From Bremerella cremea (GTDB lineage Bacteria > Planctomycetota > Planctomycetia > Pirellulales > Pirellulaceae): a DNA stretch of 64,000 nucleotides. The position numbers were made by a program, and so were the translations under genes. The stretch spans positions 124,001 through 188,000 of the forward strand of contig NZ_QPEX01000045.1 of the NCBI RefSeq assembly GCF_003335505.1, in the 5' to 3' direction. Each line of letters starts with the position of its first letter. The stretch's first letter is position 1. Shown here one piece after another: positions 1 to 8,706 of the stretch. The notes beneath the pieces are model-generated. The model was not told the DNA's origin, made no database searches, and saw only the letters and a program-made list of their open reading frames with translations.

Positions 1-6
1 AGCCGA

Positions 7-40
7 GCCGTTCGTCGCACAGCAAAAAACGACGAACGGC
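7..40. repeat. 11-bp perfect inverted repeat (hairpin)
   Basis: The arms GCCGTTCGTCG (7-17) and CGACGAACGGC (30-40) are perfectly complementary around a 12-nt A-rich loop. The element lies 50 bp past the stop of the minus-strand DUF1559 gene, so it could end that transcript. There is no T tract after the stem, so this could also be mRNA-stabilising structure or a terminator for a gene outside the window. Confidence 0.5.
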
Positions 41-89
41 GGGTAGAGCAAGTCCCGTACTGGACACTTCCCAGCGACCCAACAATTGA

Positions 90-1121
90 CTAGGGAAGGG
101 TGACCGGCTTGCCGTCGTTACGGGCCCCAAAGCACTGGAAGGTCAGCAAATTGACCGTCTCAGTCACGAACTTTACGGAGCCATCTCCTGCTACCGCCAG
201 AACGCCGCCAGGGTGGCGACTACGTGGGGTGAAGATCCCATCACGGTCGGCAGAAAAACCACTGCCGGTAATCTGGCAATCAGGATATTTCCAGTTCGGA
301 GTCGCCACCGTGTTGATCATCGTTTGGGTGGGAATCGGAGCAATCCATTGACATCCGTTGGTTGAGTTATGGGTGGTAATCCCTTGGCAAGTTTGACCGA
401 ACGTATTGAGTTGCGTCTGAGTGGGGAATTGTGGCGGATTCCAGCCTGGATCAGATCCGATACGGGGCTCTGAAGAATTACCGTTCATGAGCGAATTGTT
501 GTTGTTATCCCCCACAAGATGCTCTGAAGCCATCATTGTGTTGCTAAGCCCATCGGTTACGTCGGCCATTCGGGTTTCTTGGCTTTGGGCCCCGTTCTGC
601 TGGCGAAACATACCATTTTGATTCGAGAGGCTATTCCACTTTGTAGTGGCCCCAAAACTCAAGCCGTAGTTACAGCCAGGCCCATTTGCTAGCCACGCCG
701 TTGAGGCTGGAAACGTCGTATCCGAAGGGCAAACGAACGCGTCGATCTTGATTGCTCGCAGATTTTGAATCGTGCTGTTACTGTCCCAATTGTTTAAAAA
801 ATTGGAACTCGCAACACGTAGCTGCTCGTGCAAATTGCCCTGTTCGATATAGGGCAGAATCTGGACAAAGGCACTATAGCCTTGATAGGACGGGTTGTTA
901 TTCCCGTCGAGGTAACAGAGACAAGGAAACTTTTTGTACGTGTCGTGATAGTTGTGCATTGCCAGTCCCAACTGCTTCATGTTGTTACTGCATTGCATCC
1001 GACGTGCTGCCTCGCGGGCTTGTTGCACCGCCGGCAAGAGAAGGGAGATTAAGACTCCAATGATGGCAATCACCACCAGCAGCTCCACGAGCGTGAAGCC
1101 CCACCGTTTAGAAGTAGGCAT
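90..1121 (-). CDS. DUF1559 (H-X9-DG) prepilin-like protein
   Basis: 343 residues. The N-terminus has a type IV pilin-like class III signal: a short basic leader, then [20 protein letters not shown], with cleavage expected before F and Glu+5 present. The C-terminal part carries the family signature [12 protein letters not shown] (His, nine residues, Asp-Gly). This family is greatly expanded in planctomycetes, where it is thought to form secreted or envelope-associated pseudopilin-like proteins; the function of individual members is unknown. It is a single gene here with no pilus-assembly neighbours, so the partner secretion machinery must lie elsewhere. The ATG at 1121 gives the classic leader. 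Family call is secure, role is not. Confidence 0.93.
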   Translation of the reverse strand: MPTSKRWGFTLVELLVVIAIIGVLISLLLPAVQQAREAARRMQCSNNMKQLGLAMHNYHDTYKKFPCLCYLDGNNNPSYQGYSAFVQILPYIEQGNLHEQLRVASSNFLNNWDSNSTIQNLRAIKIDAFVCPSDTTFPASTAWLANGPGCNYGLSFGATTKWNSLSNQNGMFRQQNGAQSQETRMADVTDGLSNTMMASEHLVGDNNNNSLMNGNSSEPRIGSDPGWNPPQFPTQTQLNTFGQTCQGITTHNSTNGCQWIAPIPTQTMINTVATPNWKYPDCQITGSGFSADRDGIFTPRSRHPGGVLAVAGDGSVKFVTETVNLLTFQCFGARNDGKPVTLP

Positions 1122-1314
1122 GATGTATCTCGGCTGTTGAGAATGTACGCCGAGCCTGCGACTAAAGAGTTCGCCAGAGGCTCGACAACAGGAAGGAATA
1201 AAAGGTGGGGTTAGCCGAATAATTTCCTAAGAGCACAAAAAGTCAACCGAGTTTTTAATAAAATATCGCTTTATCCACATCTGACATGCATTTTACCTTC
1301 CCCGCCCACCCCCT

Positions 1315-1560
1315 CTAAAGTGGGCCCCAAGGCGAGAAAATTGCTTGCAACATGTGGATCAGCACCTGGTCGCCGAAGCGGTAGGTCAGCCAGCCTCCTG
1401 TGACGGCGGCTGCGAGAATTGCCACAGCGGTGGGCCAACTGGGGAAACTAAAATAGACGGTGAGCGGTATACAGATTACCGCCGCTAAGATTGCTCCACA
1501 GCCGAAGCGGAGAGCAGGGGAGGATTCTCGCTGAGAGTCTGGATTCTCTTCTTCCACCAT
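1315..1560 (-). CDS. Small two-TM membrane protein, unknown
   Basis: 81 residues. A charged N-terminus is followed by two hydrophobic stretches (about residues 20-38 and 41-58) and a short amphipathic tail. It starts 11 bp after the preceding 140-residue membrane protein gene and is the last gene of a four-gene minus-strand operon (GT9, M28 peptidase, 140-residue protein, this one). I recognise no family. The close spacing suggests co-translation with its upstream neighbour, and the two may act together in the membrane, but that is inference. Confidence 0.65.
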   Translation of the reverse strand: MVEEENPDSQRESSPALRFGCGAILAAVICIPLTVYFSFPSWPTAVAILAAAVTGGWLTYRFGDQVLIHMLQAIFSPWGPL

Positions 1561-1571
1561 GGCAGGATTGA

Positions 1572-1994
1572 CTACTCCTTGGCAGGCGGCTCGGTCGTGG
1601 CCACTTCTTCCCGCATTCGCTTGACCTCTTCCTCAAGTGCGCGGCGGCTGGCAATGCGTTGATCGCGAAGCGAGAGAATATAGTTCTTCGTGGCGAACAT
1701 ATCGATGGTGGCCAGCAGCACAATCCACAGCACCAACAAACAAATGACGCCCCAATACGCGACAAAGAAGAGGTTTAGTGGAATGATCGGGCTCAGCAAA
1801 ACGGCCGCAGCGATCGCCATAATGGTAAACGTTACTTTCTTGCGGCGATGAACTTGAGCCAAGAGAAAGTTACGCTTCTTGGGATCCCACTCGGGATGCT
1901 GTTCGACCATTTTGACGGTGTGCAAATGATGATTGTGCATCATCCAAGCAGTCGCAACCAGAGTCAGAGCAAGCAGCGAAGTGGCGAAGAGCAT
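1572..1994 (-). CDS. Membrane protein with cytoplasmic coiled tail, unknown
   Basis: 140 residues. Three hydrophobic segments are visible: residues 1-18, then a pair at about 55-100 separated by a short turn. A positively charged segment with KKRN and HRRKK sits between the first and second. The C-terminal 35 residues are highly charged (E/R/K-rich) and look helical, possibly a short coiled coil. It follows the M28 peptidase gene by 31 bp and precedes the 81-residue membrane gene by 11 bp, so it is part of that operon. No family recognised. Confidence 0.7.
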   Translation of the reverse strand: MLFATSLLALTLVATAWMMHNHHLHTVKMVEQHPEWDPKKRNFLLAQVHRRKKVTFTIMAIAAAVLLSPIIPLNLFFVAYWGVICLLVLWIVLLATIDMFATKNYILSLRDQRIASRRALEEEVKRMREEVATTEPPAKE

Positions 1995-2025
1995 AAGCGT
2001 TGATCCGCCTAGGGAAGGCGGGTTT

Positions 2026-3072
2026 CTATTCGAGTTCTTGGAGCCAGGTAAGGATCACTTTGCCGACCTTGGCCAAGGAATCAGCCGAGCAGTTCTCTGG
2101 CACATCCTTCGTGGTGTGCCAATACTTAGGCCCGTAGCCGGGACTCGGGTAATCAAAATCGATAATATCGATGATCGGAATACCACCGATATCATGCAAG
2201 GGGACATGGTCGTCATTGACCGTATGCCGCGGACGAGCAACGAACTCAGGAATGTTCAGCTTCTTCGCCACACGCCACACATCGATCACCAAGGGACGTG
2301 TATCTCGCCAAGAGAGACTGTTCCGTTCCTGGTAAATCTGCAAATCCTTATCGCCAACCATGTCGACCAGGATGCCCCATTTATAACGGAAATTGATGTC
2401 TGCATTGCGATATTTTTCGGCGAGATAGGTCGATCCGACGAAAAACGGATCTCGCTCGCGATCGAAAATGAATTCCTCGGCATCGAGAAAAACCAGATCG
2501 ACCCCATACTTGGTATCGACCTGCTCGATATGTCGCGCCATCTCTAACAGCAGACCAACACCACTTGCCCCATCGTTCGCACCGATGAAAGGCGCCTTCG
2601 GATTATCTGGGTCTTCGTCGGCATAAGGGCGGGTGTCGTAGTGGCAACAAAGCAAAATGCGTTCGGTTCGCTCGGGATGGAAGCGACCGAAAATGTTTGA
2701 GAGAGTGACCGGTTGTCCTGTTTCAGGATGGCGAATATCCCACGATTGAAATTGCACCTGGGCGCCGGCTTCGGTCAAGTATTTGCGAATATAGTCTTGC
2801 TGCAACTTCATTGCCGGGCTGCCGCTAACGCGCGGGCCTAACTTGCAGACATCGACCAAATGCTGGTACGCCTTTTGGCCATCGAAAGGGAGGTACCGCG
2901 AAAGATCTTCTGCTTTGGCTGCGGGGGGGGCCGGCTCTTCACTGGGGGCTCGATTCAGAGCCACCATCACGACAATCGCCACCACACCAATCAAAGCCGC
3001 CACGTAGGTGCTCCAGCGAGGTACGCGTTCTTCTTCTGAATCGGTCGACAATGGGATACTCGGGGAAGACAC
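2026..3072 (-). CDS. Membrane-anchored M28 family peptidase / glutaminyl cyclase-like
   Basis: 348 residues. An N-terminal anchor helix (about residues 21-40) follows a cytoplasmic stub, so the catalytic domain should face the periplasm. Zinc ligands of the M28 fold are visible: His144 in CCHYDTRP, Asp167 in GANDGASG and the Glu pair at LDAEEF (199-200), with further His/Asp candidates near the C-terminus (DDHVPLHDIG). Bacterial homologues include aminopeptidases and glutaminyl-peptide cyclotransferases; the overall layout and the LLLEMAR segment after the Asp ligand resemble the cyclotransferase branch. I cannot decide between peptidase and cyclase from sequence alone. It lies 32 bp after the GT9 gene in the same operon. 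Confidence 0.87.
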   Translation of the reverse strand: MSSPSIPLSTDSEEERVPRWSTYVAALIGVVAIVVMVALNRAPSEEPAPPAAKAEDLSRYLPFDGQKAYQHLVDVCKLGPRVSGSPAMKLQQDYIRKYLTEAGAQVQFQSWDIRHPETGQPVTLSNIFGRFHPERTERILLCCHYDTRPYADEDPDNPKAPFIGANDGASGVGLLLEMARHIEQVDTKYGVDLVFLDAEEFIFDRERDPFFVGSTYLAEKYRNADINFRYKWGILVDMVGDKDLQIYQERNSLSWRDTRPLVIDVWRVAKKLNIPEFVARPRHTVNDDHVPLHDIGGIPIIDIIDFDYPSPGYGPKYWHTTKDVPENCSADSLAKVGKVILTWLQELE

Positions 3073-3104
3073 TCAATATTCCAAGTTACGTGGCATAGAC
3101 CACG

Positions 3105-4148
3105 TTATGCTGCTTTAGAATGGCGCATCGCGAGCAAGCTGTCTACCTGGCTCAGCACGTCAACCGTATCGATGGCCTGCATGGCCTCGTTTCCGGCCCG
3201 ACGTCGCTTACGGCTGGAAAGTGGCTCGTACCGATTCTGAACCGTGCGATGAATACCTCGATTGGGACTATAGTACTCTGCTTTGGTTACGCCGAACAGG
3301 GAAATCGTCGGCGTATCGAGGGCCACTCCAAAGTGTAAAGGCCCCGTATCGCCGCTAATTAGTAGCTTCGCATGCCGGATCGCTTCTTTCATCTCAGCGA
3401 TCGACAGTTTGGGGAGCACCGTCACACAGTGCGGGGCAATCGAGCGAGCCGTCTGGGCCGCTTGTTCGGCGTATTCGTATTCTGTGTCGTTCCCCCACAA
3501 CAGAACGCTGGGCAGCTCGTAACGCATGAACAAATCGGCCGCCACCTCACCAAATCGAGTCGGTAGCCAAGTCTTGGAATACCAACCGGCACCAACATTC
3601 AGCACGGCATATCTGCCCGAAGCAATCCGCTTCACCCTGCCGGCAATCGAATCGTGTGCGACACTATCGTAAGGCATCTGAAATTCCAGCCGTGGGTTTT
3701 CGATACCCAACGGGGCGAGCAACTGCAAATAACGCTGTGCTACGTAGGTCGCCGTCGGCTGAACCCGCGTACGTGCCAGGGTAGGGGCAACTTCTCTGGC
3801 CTCGCCCCGCGTAAAGGTAATCTGCTCAGCACGTCCTGAAAGCCAGCCAGCGACGGCGCTTTTGGTGAGTCCCTGGGCATCGATCACGATCTCGAACTGA
3901 TGACGCTGTAAAGACTTACGAAGTCGAGCAACTTCGCTGAGCTTGGTCAGCCAACCTTTTTCGACCGTGAACAGAAAATTGAGATCGGTCCGATCCGCCA
4001 GCACCTTGGCGGCGGCTGGTTCGGCAACCCAACCAATCTGTGCCGCTGGAAACGCGCGCCGCAGCGCGCATAGTACCGGTAACGTTAGGACGGTATCGCC
4101 TAGGGCACTGAGGCGGGTAATAAGAATGCGTGGGGCAGGTGATAGCAT
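3105..4148 (-). CDS. Glycosyltransferase family 9 (heptosyltransferase-like)
   Basis: 347 residues, normal for GT9. The N-terminal Rossmann half begins with ILITRLSALGDTVLTLPVL, the typical WaaC/WaaF opening, and the C-terminal half has the nucleotide-sugar motif SGDTGPLHFGVALDTPTISLFG. A VLNVGAGWYSKTW segment matches the mid-protein motif of the family. GT9 enzymes add ADP-heptose or related sugars to lipopolysaccharide core, so this fits a planctomycete with a Gram-negative-type outer membrane. The ATG at 4148 has a GGAG ribosome site about 10 nt upstream. First gene of a four-gene operon; exact sugar specificity cannot be read. Confidence 0.9.
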   Translation of the reverse strand: MLSPAPRILITRLSALGDTVLTLPVLCALRRAFPAAQIGWVAEPAAAKVLADRTDLNFLFTVEKGWLTKLSEVARLRKSLQRHQFEIVIDAQGLTKSAVAGWLSGRAEQITFTRGEAREVAPTLARTRVQPTATYVAQRYLQLLAPLGIENPRLEFQMPYDSVAHDSIAGRVKRIASGRYAVLNVGAGWYSKTWLPTRFGEVAADLFMRYELPSVLLWGNDTEYEYAEQAAQTARSIAPHCVTVLPKLSIAEMKEAIRHAKLLISGDTGPLHFGVALDTPTISLFGVTKAEYYSPNRGIHRTVQNRYEPLSSRKRRRAGNEAMQAIDTVDVLSQVDSLLAMRHSKAA

Positions 4149-4265
4149 GGACCGACAACTCCTTTTGTCGTGTGCCTAATCAACGGGCACGGAAGCGGAG
4201 CCTATCGTAGGGGCAACCGCTTCTGCAGGGCAATAGCATCCCGGGGAAGATCGCCAGGGCCGCAA

Positions 4266-5495
4266 TCAAGGGCCATAATCTGGCCTCAGCGGCCATTTTC
4301 CTAGGACCACATTCAATTTAATGGTCCGCCCGCGGCGCATGGCTGTCAGATCGACCGTTTCTCCCACCTTCTTATCTTTAAGCAGGTCGATCAAATGCTG
4401 AAAGCTCTTCACTTCGGTTCCTACGGCTTCCGTTACGATATCACCGGCCCGCAACCCGGCTTTGTAGGCTCCACTGTCTTGGCTGACATTTCGGATGTAG
4501 CAAGTTCCCCGGGGATCTGGACCGTTAGCCGTCGAACTGTTCCCGCTCACCCCCAGAAAACCGCCACTACGAAACTTGACGCCAATCTTCGCAGCCGGAG
4601 GCAGGGCCGCGAGAATGCGTTGCTCGTCGGCCTTGGTCAGAGGTAGACCATAGAACTCGACATACGTTGCGTTTTGCAGCTTGGCAGCCAGCGATGCGAT
4701 ACTGGCGTCCACATCAATATAATACAAGCGAATTGCTTCTAACTGCGGCAAGATCGGCTCTAACTCGCGTAGCATCGCCACGTTCACGGGCCCATCTTTA
4801 ATGGTCATCAAACGCACCTTCGGCATCTTGGCGATTTGAGCGAACCATTCGGCGGTGACGTTATCGTTGCTGATTTGCACATCTTGAATGAAACCAAGGT
4901 GCTGTAAGTAATACAAATCGTCCGCCGTTCCACGATAGCTCGAATCGATAATGATTCCTGGCCCGGAAAGGACATTGAACTGCAAGGCCGCTTGCTGAGG
5001 GCTATACGAAGAAAACCGAACCCCCAAGCCGCTGAGAATGCGGATGGCCTGTTCTTGCTTGATCGGGGCGATTTGCTTGAGGACATCCTCAGCATAGGCG
5101 GCGATTCGGTCGTTCTCGGTGGCGGCGATTAACGCCAGCTTGGCGGTTGCCTCTCGCTCCATTTCAATGTCTTCTCCGATCGCAAAGTTGCGTAAGACAT
5201 GAATGCAGCGGAATGCTTTTTCGAGACTTCCCGTAGGGATACTATCGGACAACAGAGGAATTGCGTTCGCCTTAGCAGTGGTCAGCTTTTGCGTAGCGCT
5301 TTCCCGGACAAGAAATTTGTCGCTATCGAGTTGCTCGATCCACTGCTTGATTTCCGCTTCGGTCGGAGGAGCCTCGGTCTTGGCTGGTTCCGTGGTCACC
5401 GCGACTTCGGGTTCAGCCCCCACCGCCAGCGGCAACATCATCATGTTGCCTACCACCAGGCAACCGAGCATGCAGAATTTTCGACGGAAAGTCAC
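4266..5495 (-). CDS. Secreted PDZ-domain protein
   Basis: 409 residues from a GTG at 5495. This start gives a clean signal peptide (MTFRRKFC, then a hydrophobic core ending LAVGA) with GAG about 8 nt upstream. An upstream ATG at 5639 would bury the signal and overlap the divergent methyltransferase gene, so I prefer 5495. After the signal comes a helical segment predicted to be HEAT-like (PPTEAEIKQWIEQLDSDKF, then ESATQKL), a middle region of leucine-rich-repeat-like alternation, and a C-terminal PDZ domain (from about residue 312: GFLGVSGNSS to the end, with AGLRAGDIV). Probably periplasmic. No catalytic site is visible, so it is a binding or scaffold protein; the partner is unknown. Confidence 0.82.
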   Translation of the reverse strand: MTFRRKFCMLGCLVVGNMMMLPLAVGAEPEVAVTTEPAKTEAPPTEAEIKQWIEQLDSDKFLVRESATQKLTTAKANAIPLLSDSIPTGSLEKAFRCIHVLRNFAIGEDIEMEREATAKLALIAATENDRIAAYAEDVLKQIAPIKQEQAIRILSGLGVRFSSYSPQQAALQFNVLSGPGIIIDSSYRGTADDLYYLQHLGFIQDVQISNDNVTAEWFAQIAKMPKVRLMTIKDGPVNVAMLRELEPILPQLEAIRLYYIDVDASIASLAAKLQNATYVEFYGLPLTKADEQRILAALPPAAKIGVKFRSGGFLGVSGNSSTANGPDPRGTCYIRNVSQDSGAYKAGLRAGDIVTEAVGTEVKSFQHLIDLLKDKKVGETVDLTAMRRGRTIKLNVVLGKWPLRPDYGP

Positions 5496-5623
5496 AAGCA
5501 ATCTCAAGGTAATAGGGTCGACGACAGGCAAGCCATGTTCTGCTATTGTGGGGACATACTGCCAATTATTCCAGGGCAAAACCATTTTCTCGCCCCTTAA
5601 CCCCATTTTGCCAACTTCCGACC

Positions 5624-6514
5624 ATGACCGCCCCTCCATTGGCTTCCTTTCAATATAGCTTGCTCGATTTCGGTGCCGGCAGAAAGCTGGAGCAATTTGG
5701 GCCGGTAATTCTCGATCGCTATTCCCCTTCCGCAGAAGGTTTTAACGTCGCCGCCCCCAAAATCTGGCCCCAAGCGGTGGCCAAGTACGTTCGCAAAAAC
5801 GAAACCGAAGGGGATTGGCTCGACGCCGACCGTTTGCCAGAAAACTGGCAGATCGCCGCCGGCCCGCTGAAATTTCGGCTAAAAACCACCAAGTTTGGTC
5901 ACTTAGGGCTCTTTCCAGAGCAATTCGAGAACTGGAAATGGCTGCAACAAACCTGCCAAACCAGCAGCCAACCGCTGAAAGTGCTGAACCTGTTCGCTTA
6001 TACCGGTGGCTCTTCCCTGGCATGCGCCTTGGGCAACGCCGAGGTAGCCCACGTGGATGCGGCCGCCAATGTAGTAAAATGGGCCCGCAATAACGCCGAG
6101 CTTTCAGAGCTTTCCGAAGCCCCCATTCGCTGGATCGCCGAGGACGCCCGGAAGTTTGTCAAACGAGAAATCAAACGGGGCAACACTTACGACGGTGTCA
6201 TCCTCGACCCGCCAACCTACGGGCACGGCTCGAAAGGGGAAGTCTGGCGTATCGGCAAACATCTGCCGTTGCTGCTAGAGCAGTTGAACGAGTTGATGCA
6301 CGGATCTCCTAAATTGGTCCTCCTCACGTGCCATTCCCCCGGCTACGAAGACGACACTCTCAAGGCCATGCTGGCCGAACATTTCCCCAGCATTCGCCCC
6401 CAACAAATCAAAGCTGGCCCGCTCACAATCGCTGATAAAAAAGGACGTCAACTTCCCAGCGGCTACTTTGCCCGCTACGAAGAAGTTGGCAAGACGTTGG
6501 GCGATCGCTCTTAA
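5624..6514 (+). CDS. Class I SAM-dependent methyltransferase (RlmI/PF10672-like)
   Basis: 296 residues from the ATG at 5624. The SAM-binding motif I reads LNLFAYTGGSSLACALG, followed by the acidic loop HVDAAANVVKWA, and motif IV is LDPPTYGHGS. That arrangement is typical of the RlmI/RlmK-type 23S rRNA cytosine methyltransferase group. The PUA domain of true RlmI is not obvious at the N-terminus, so the substrate is uncertain. It is divergent from the PDZ gene across about 130 bp that must hold both promoters. A longer reading from 5546 overlaps the opposing gene and adds no family sequence. Confidence 0.88.
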   Translation: MTAPPLASFQYSLLDFGAGRKLEQFGPVILDRYSPSAEGFNVAAPKIWPQAVAKYVRKNETEGDWLDADRLPENWQIAAGPLKFRLKTTKFGHLGLFPEQFENWKWLQQTCQTSSQPLKVLNLFAYTGGSSLACALGNAEVAHVDAAANVVKWARNNAELSELSEAPIRWIAEDARKFVKREIKRGNTYDGVILDPPTYGHGSKGEVWRIGKHLPLLLEQLNELMHGSPKLVLLTCHSPGYEDDTLKAMLAEHFPSIRPQQIKAGPLTIADKKGRQLPSGYFARYEEVGKTLGDRS

Positions 6515-6623
6515 AGAATTCGGTTAAATGCGCATCGCATTGCCCCAAATAACGAACCATTAACAACCCAACACCTAAGCCCCGACGGGGCGAATGAAAC
6601 CGCCTGTTCGAGAGGCTCTCGGT

Positions 6624-7421
6624 ATGGAAATCATCCGCTCACTTCAAAACGCTCAGATCAAAGCGGCGGTGAAGCTTCGTGACCGGCGCGGGCGGACGCA
6701 GCAGCAGCGGACGATCATCGATGGCTTGCGGGAGATTCGCCGGGCCTTAGAGTGCGGTTTTCCTATCGAAACAATCTTCCTCAACCCGGAAGCCCTCTCG
6801 GGACCCGAGGCCGGGCCGTTTTCCCGTACGCTGGCCGAACACCCCGAAACCGCGATTACGCACGTAAGCTCGGAAGTCATGGCCAAGCTTTCCTTTGGCG
6901 AGCGTCTGGAAGGCGCCGTCGCGGTCGCCAAGCTCTTTCAGCGGAACCTCCAAGACGTCAAGCTTCCCCGGTGCCCCTTGATCGCGGTGATCGAGCAGGT
7001 CGAAAAGCCCGGCAACGTGGGGGCTATTCTGCGGACGGTCGATGCCGTCGGGGCGAACCTATTGATCTCTGCCGATGGTCAGACCGATCTCTTCAACCCC
7101 AACGCTATTCGCGCGAGCCTGGGAACGATCTTCTCGGTTCCCGTCGTCGATGCGACCTCGGAAGAAACCATTGAATTTCTCCAAGGGCAGGGGGTCCAAA
7201 TGCTCGCCGCCCGAGTCGACGGATCGATCCCCTACACAACGGTCGATATGACTCAGCCAACTGCCTTAATACTTGGTAGCGAAGCGCACGGACTCAGCGA
7301 CAAGTGGCACCAAGCGGGGATCACCAACATTCATCTGCCGATGCATGGTATCGCCGATAGTTTAAACGTCTCGACCACGGCTGCCGTGCTGCTTTACGAA
7401 GCCCTAAGGCAACGCTCTTAG
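6624..7421 (+). CDS. TrmH/SpoU family RNA 2'-O-methyltransferase
   Basis: 265 residues. The three SPOUT motifs are all present: motif 1 with EQVEKPGNVGAILRTVDA, motif 2 with LILGSEAHGLS and motif 3 with IHLPMHGIADSLNVSTTAA. An N-terminal substrate-binding region (residues 1-100) resembles the L30e-like domain of rRNA enzymes such as RlmB. It methylates ribose in rRNA or tRNA using SAM, in the cytoplasm. The ATG at 6624 has GAGAGG about 8 nt before it; an in-frame ATG at 6594 lacks such a site. It converges with folD, with only 6 bp between the stops. Confidence 0.9.
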   Translation: MEIIRSLQNAQIKAAVKLRDRRGRTQQQRTIIDGLREIRRALECGFPIETIFLNPEALSGPEAGPFSRTLAEHPETAITHVSSEVMAKLSFGERLEGAVAVAKLFQRNLQDVKLPRCPLIAVIEQVEKPGNVGAILRTVDAVGANLLISADGQTDLFNPNAIRASLGTIFSVPVVDATSEETIEFLQGQGVQMLAARVDGSIPYTTVDMTQPTALILGSEAHGLSDKWHQAGITNIHLPMHGIADSLNVSTTAAVLLYEALRQRS

Positions 7422-7427
7422 CCAACC

Positions 7428-8309
7428 CTATTTGGCCTGCAGAATGGCCGCTTTCAGGGTGTTTTCCAGCAACATGGTGACGGTCAAACGTCCCACGCCC
7501 CCTGGCACTGGGGTAACGGCTCCGGCGACTTCCAATAGCGCGTCGTAGTCGACATCGCCGCAAAGTCCTTCATCGGTTCGATTGATCCCCACATCAACCA
7601 CCACGGCCCCTGGTTTCACCATATCTGCCGTGACAAACTTCGGCACGCCGATCGCGGCTATCAAGATATCGGCCTGGGTGGTCATCGCTTTCAAGTTTGG
7701 CGTACGGCTATGGCAGACGGTCACGGTGGCGTTGGCAAAGTCAGGGCCACAGGTTTCGCTCGTTCGCTGCATGAGCATTAACGCCAGCGGTTTGCCTACG
7801 ATATCGCTGCGTCCCAATATACAAACGTTTTTCCCAGCGGTAGGTAAATTGAAATGCTTGAGAATCTGCAGCACGCCATGCGGAGTACAAGGAAGAAAGT
7901 TCGGACGGCCCTGCGAAAGCAAACCGACATTGCTCGGATGAAAACAGTCGACATCCTTTTGGGGGTCGATCGCATCGAGAACTTCGGACGCATCGAGATG
8001 CTTAGGCAACGGCAACTGAACCAAAATGCCACTTACTTTGTCGTTCTTATTAAGTCCCTGAACTAAGTTGAGGAGTTCGGCCTGCGAGACGTCTTCCGGC
8101 ATGCGGAACAACTCGCTGGCCATGCCCACTTTGCCACAAGCTCGCTCCTTATTGCGGACATACACCTGGCTGGCGGGGTCTTCCCCCACCAAAACGGCCG
8201 CTAAACAGGGGGTAATGCCGGTATTGCTGACGAACAGTTCGACCCGCTGGGCGATGTCCTCTTGCAGGGCATTGGCAACCGTTTTTCCATCCAGAATCTT
8301 GGCACTCAC
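7428..8309 (-). CDS. folD: Methylenetetrahydrofolate dehydrogenase / methenyl-THF cyclohydrolase
   Basis: 293 residues, normal for FolD. It interconverts 5,10-methylene-THF and 10-formyl-THF in two steps with NADP. Visible are the catalytic stretch SQVYVRNKERACGKVGM with its Lys, the dinucleotide-binding GRSDIVGKPLALML, and the C-terminal PVPGGVGRLTVTMLLENT. The start is GTG at 8309 with GGGGAG about 8 nt upstream. It is transcribed alone, divergent from the siroheme reductase across a 397-bp gap. The presence of fhcA at 11.4 kb means the organism seems to have both folate-linked and methanopterin-linked C1 chemistry. Confidence 0.97.
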   Translation of the reverse strand: MSAKILDGKTVANALQEDIAQRVELFVSNTGITPCLAAVLVGEDPASQVYVRNKERACGKVGMASELFRMPEDVSQAELLNLVQGLNKNDKVSGILVQLPLPKHLDASEVLDAIDPQKDVDCFHPSNVGLLSQGRPNFLPCTPHGVLQILKHFNLPTAGKNVCILGRSDIVGKPLALMLMQRTSETCGPDFANATVTVCHSRTPNLKAMTTQADILIAAIGVPKFVTADMVKPGAVVVDVGINRTDEGLCGDVDYDALLEVAGAVTPVPGGVGRLTVTMLLENTLKAAILQAK

Positions 8310-8706
8310 CTGGCATACTCCCCGCTAGGGTGTTGTCTTGCATATTGGGAATAAGGTTATTTTATCGCCGAATCCCCCTCGCCTACTACCACCCAAACAC
8401 TGCGAGATTAGGTTAAATCGTTACAGAGAGGCCGCACTGCAAGCAGAACCGCGATAGCACAATCCTGCCCGAAACAAGAAACAGCAGCCACGTTCCCCCC
8501 TCAAGCAGCCTCAAAAGGGAGTCGGCTAAGGAAATCTTAGCCAGATTGACGCATTACGAAGAATTGTCCGAATGTGTATATTAGGCGCATGTTCCCACTA
8601 TTTTGGCCGGAGAGCCATTTATAGAGGGGGCTTATTGCGTGCCGAGAACTGACTTCCCGCAGGCACACGAACCTGCCTTCCCTATTTCCCCAAATCACTT
8701 TGCTCC
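8310..8706. other. Intergenic region between folD and the siroheme reductase
   Basis: 397 bp with no coding signal I trust. It must contain promoters for both divergent genes. The left two thirds is unremarkable; a small dyad is at 8524-8542, a TTGACG at 8546 and a TATATT at 8577, but these two hexamers are 25 nt apart, too far for a standard sigma-70 promoter. Confidence 0.5.
8524..8542. promoter_or_regulatory. 7-bp dyad, possible operator upstream of siroheme reductase
   Basis: GGCTAAG (8524-8530) and CTTAGCC (8536-8542) form a perfect inverted repeat around GAAAT. It lies about 165 bp before the reductase ATG and just before a TTGACG hexamer, which suits an operator. No matching second copy was seen, and the regulator is unknown. 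Confidence 0.33.

Noticed and set aside
1201-1260. TTGACT hexamer upstream of the DUF1559 gene as a sigma-70 -35 box
   Set aside because: The best -10 candidates at 16-18 nt spacing match the consensus at only about three positions.
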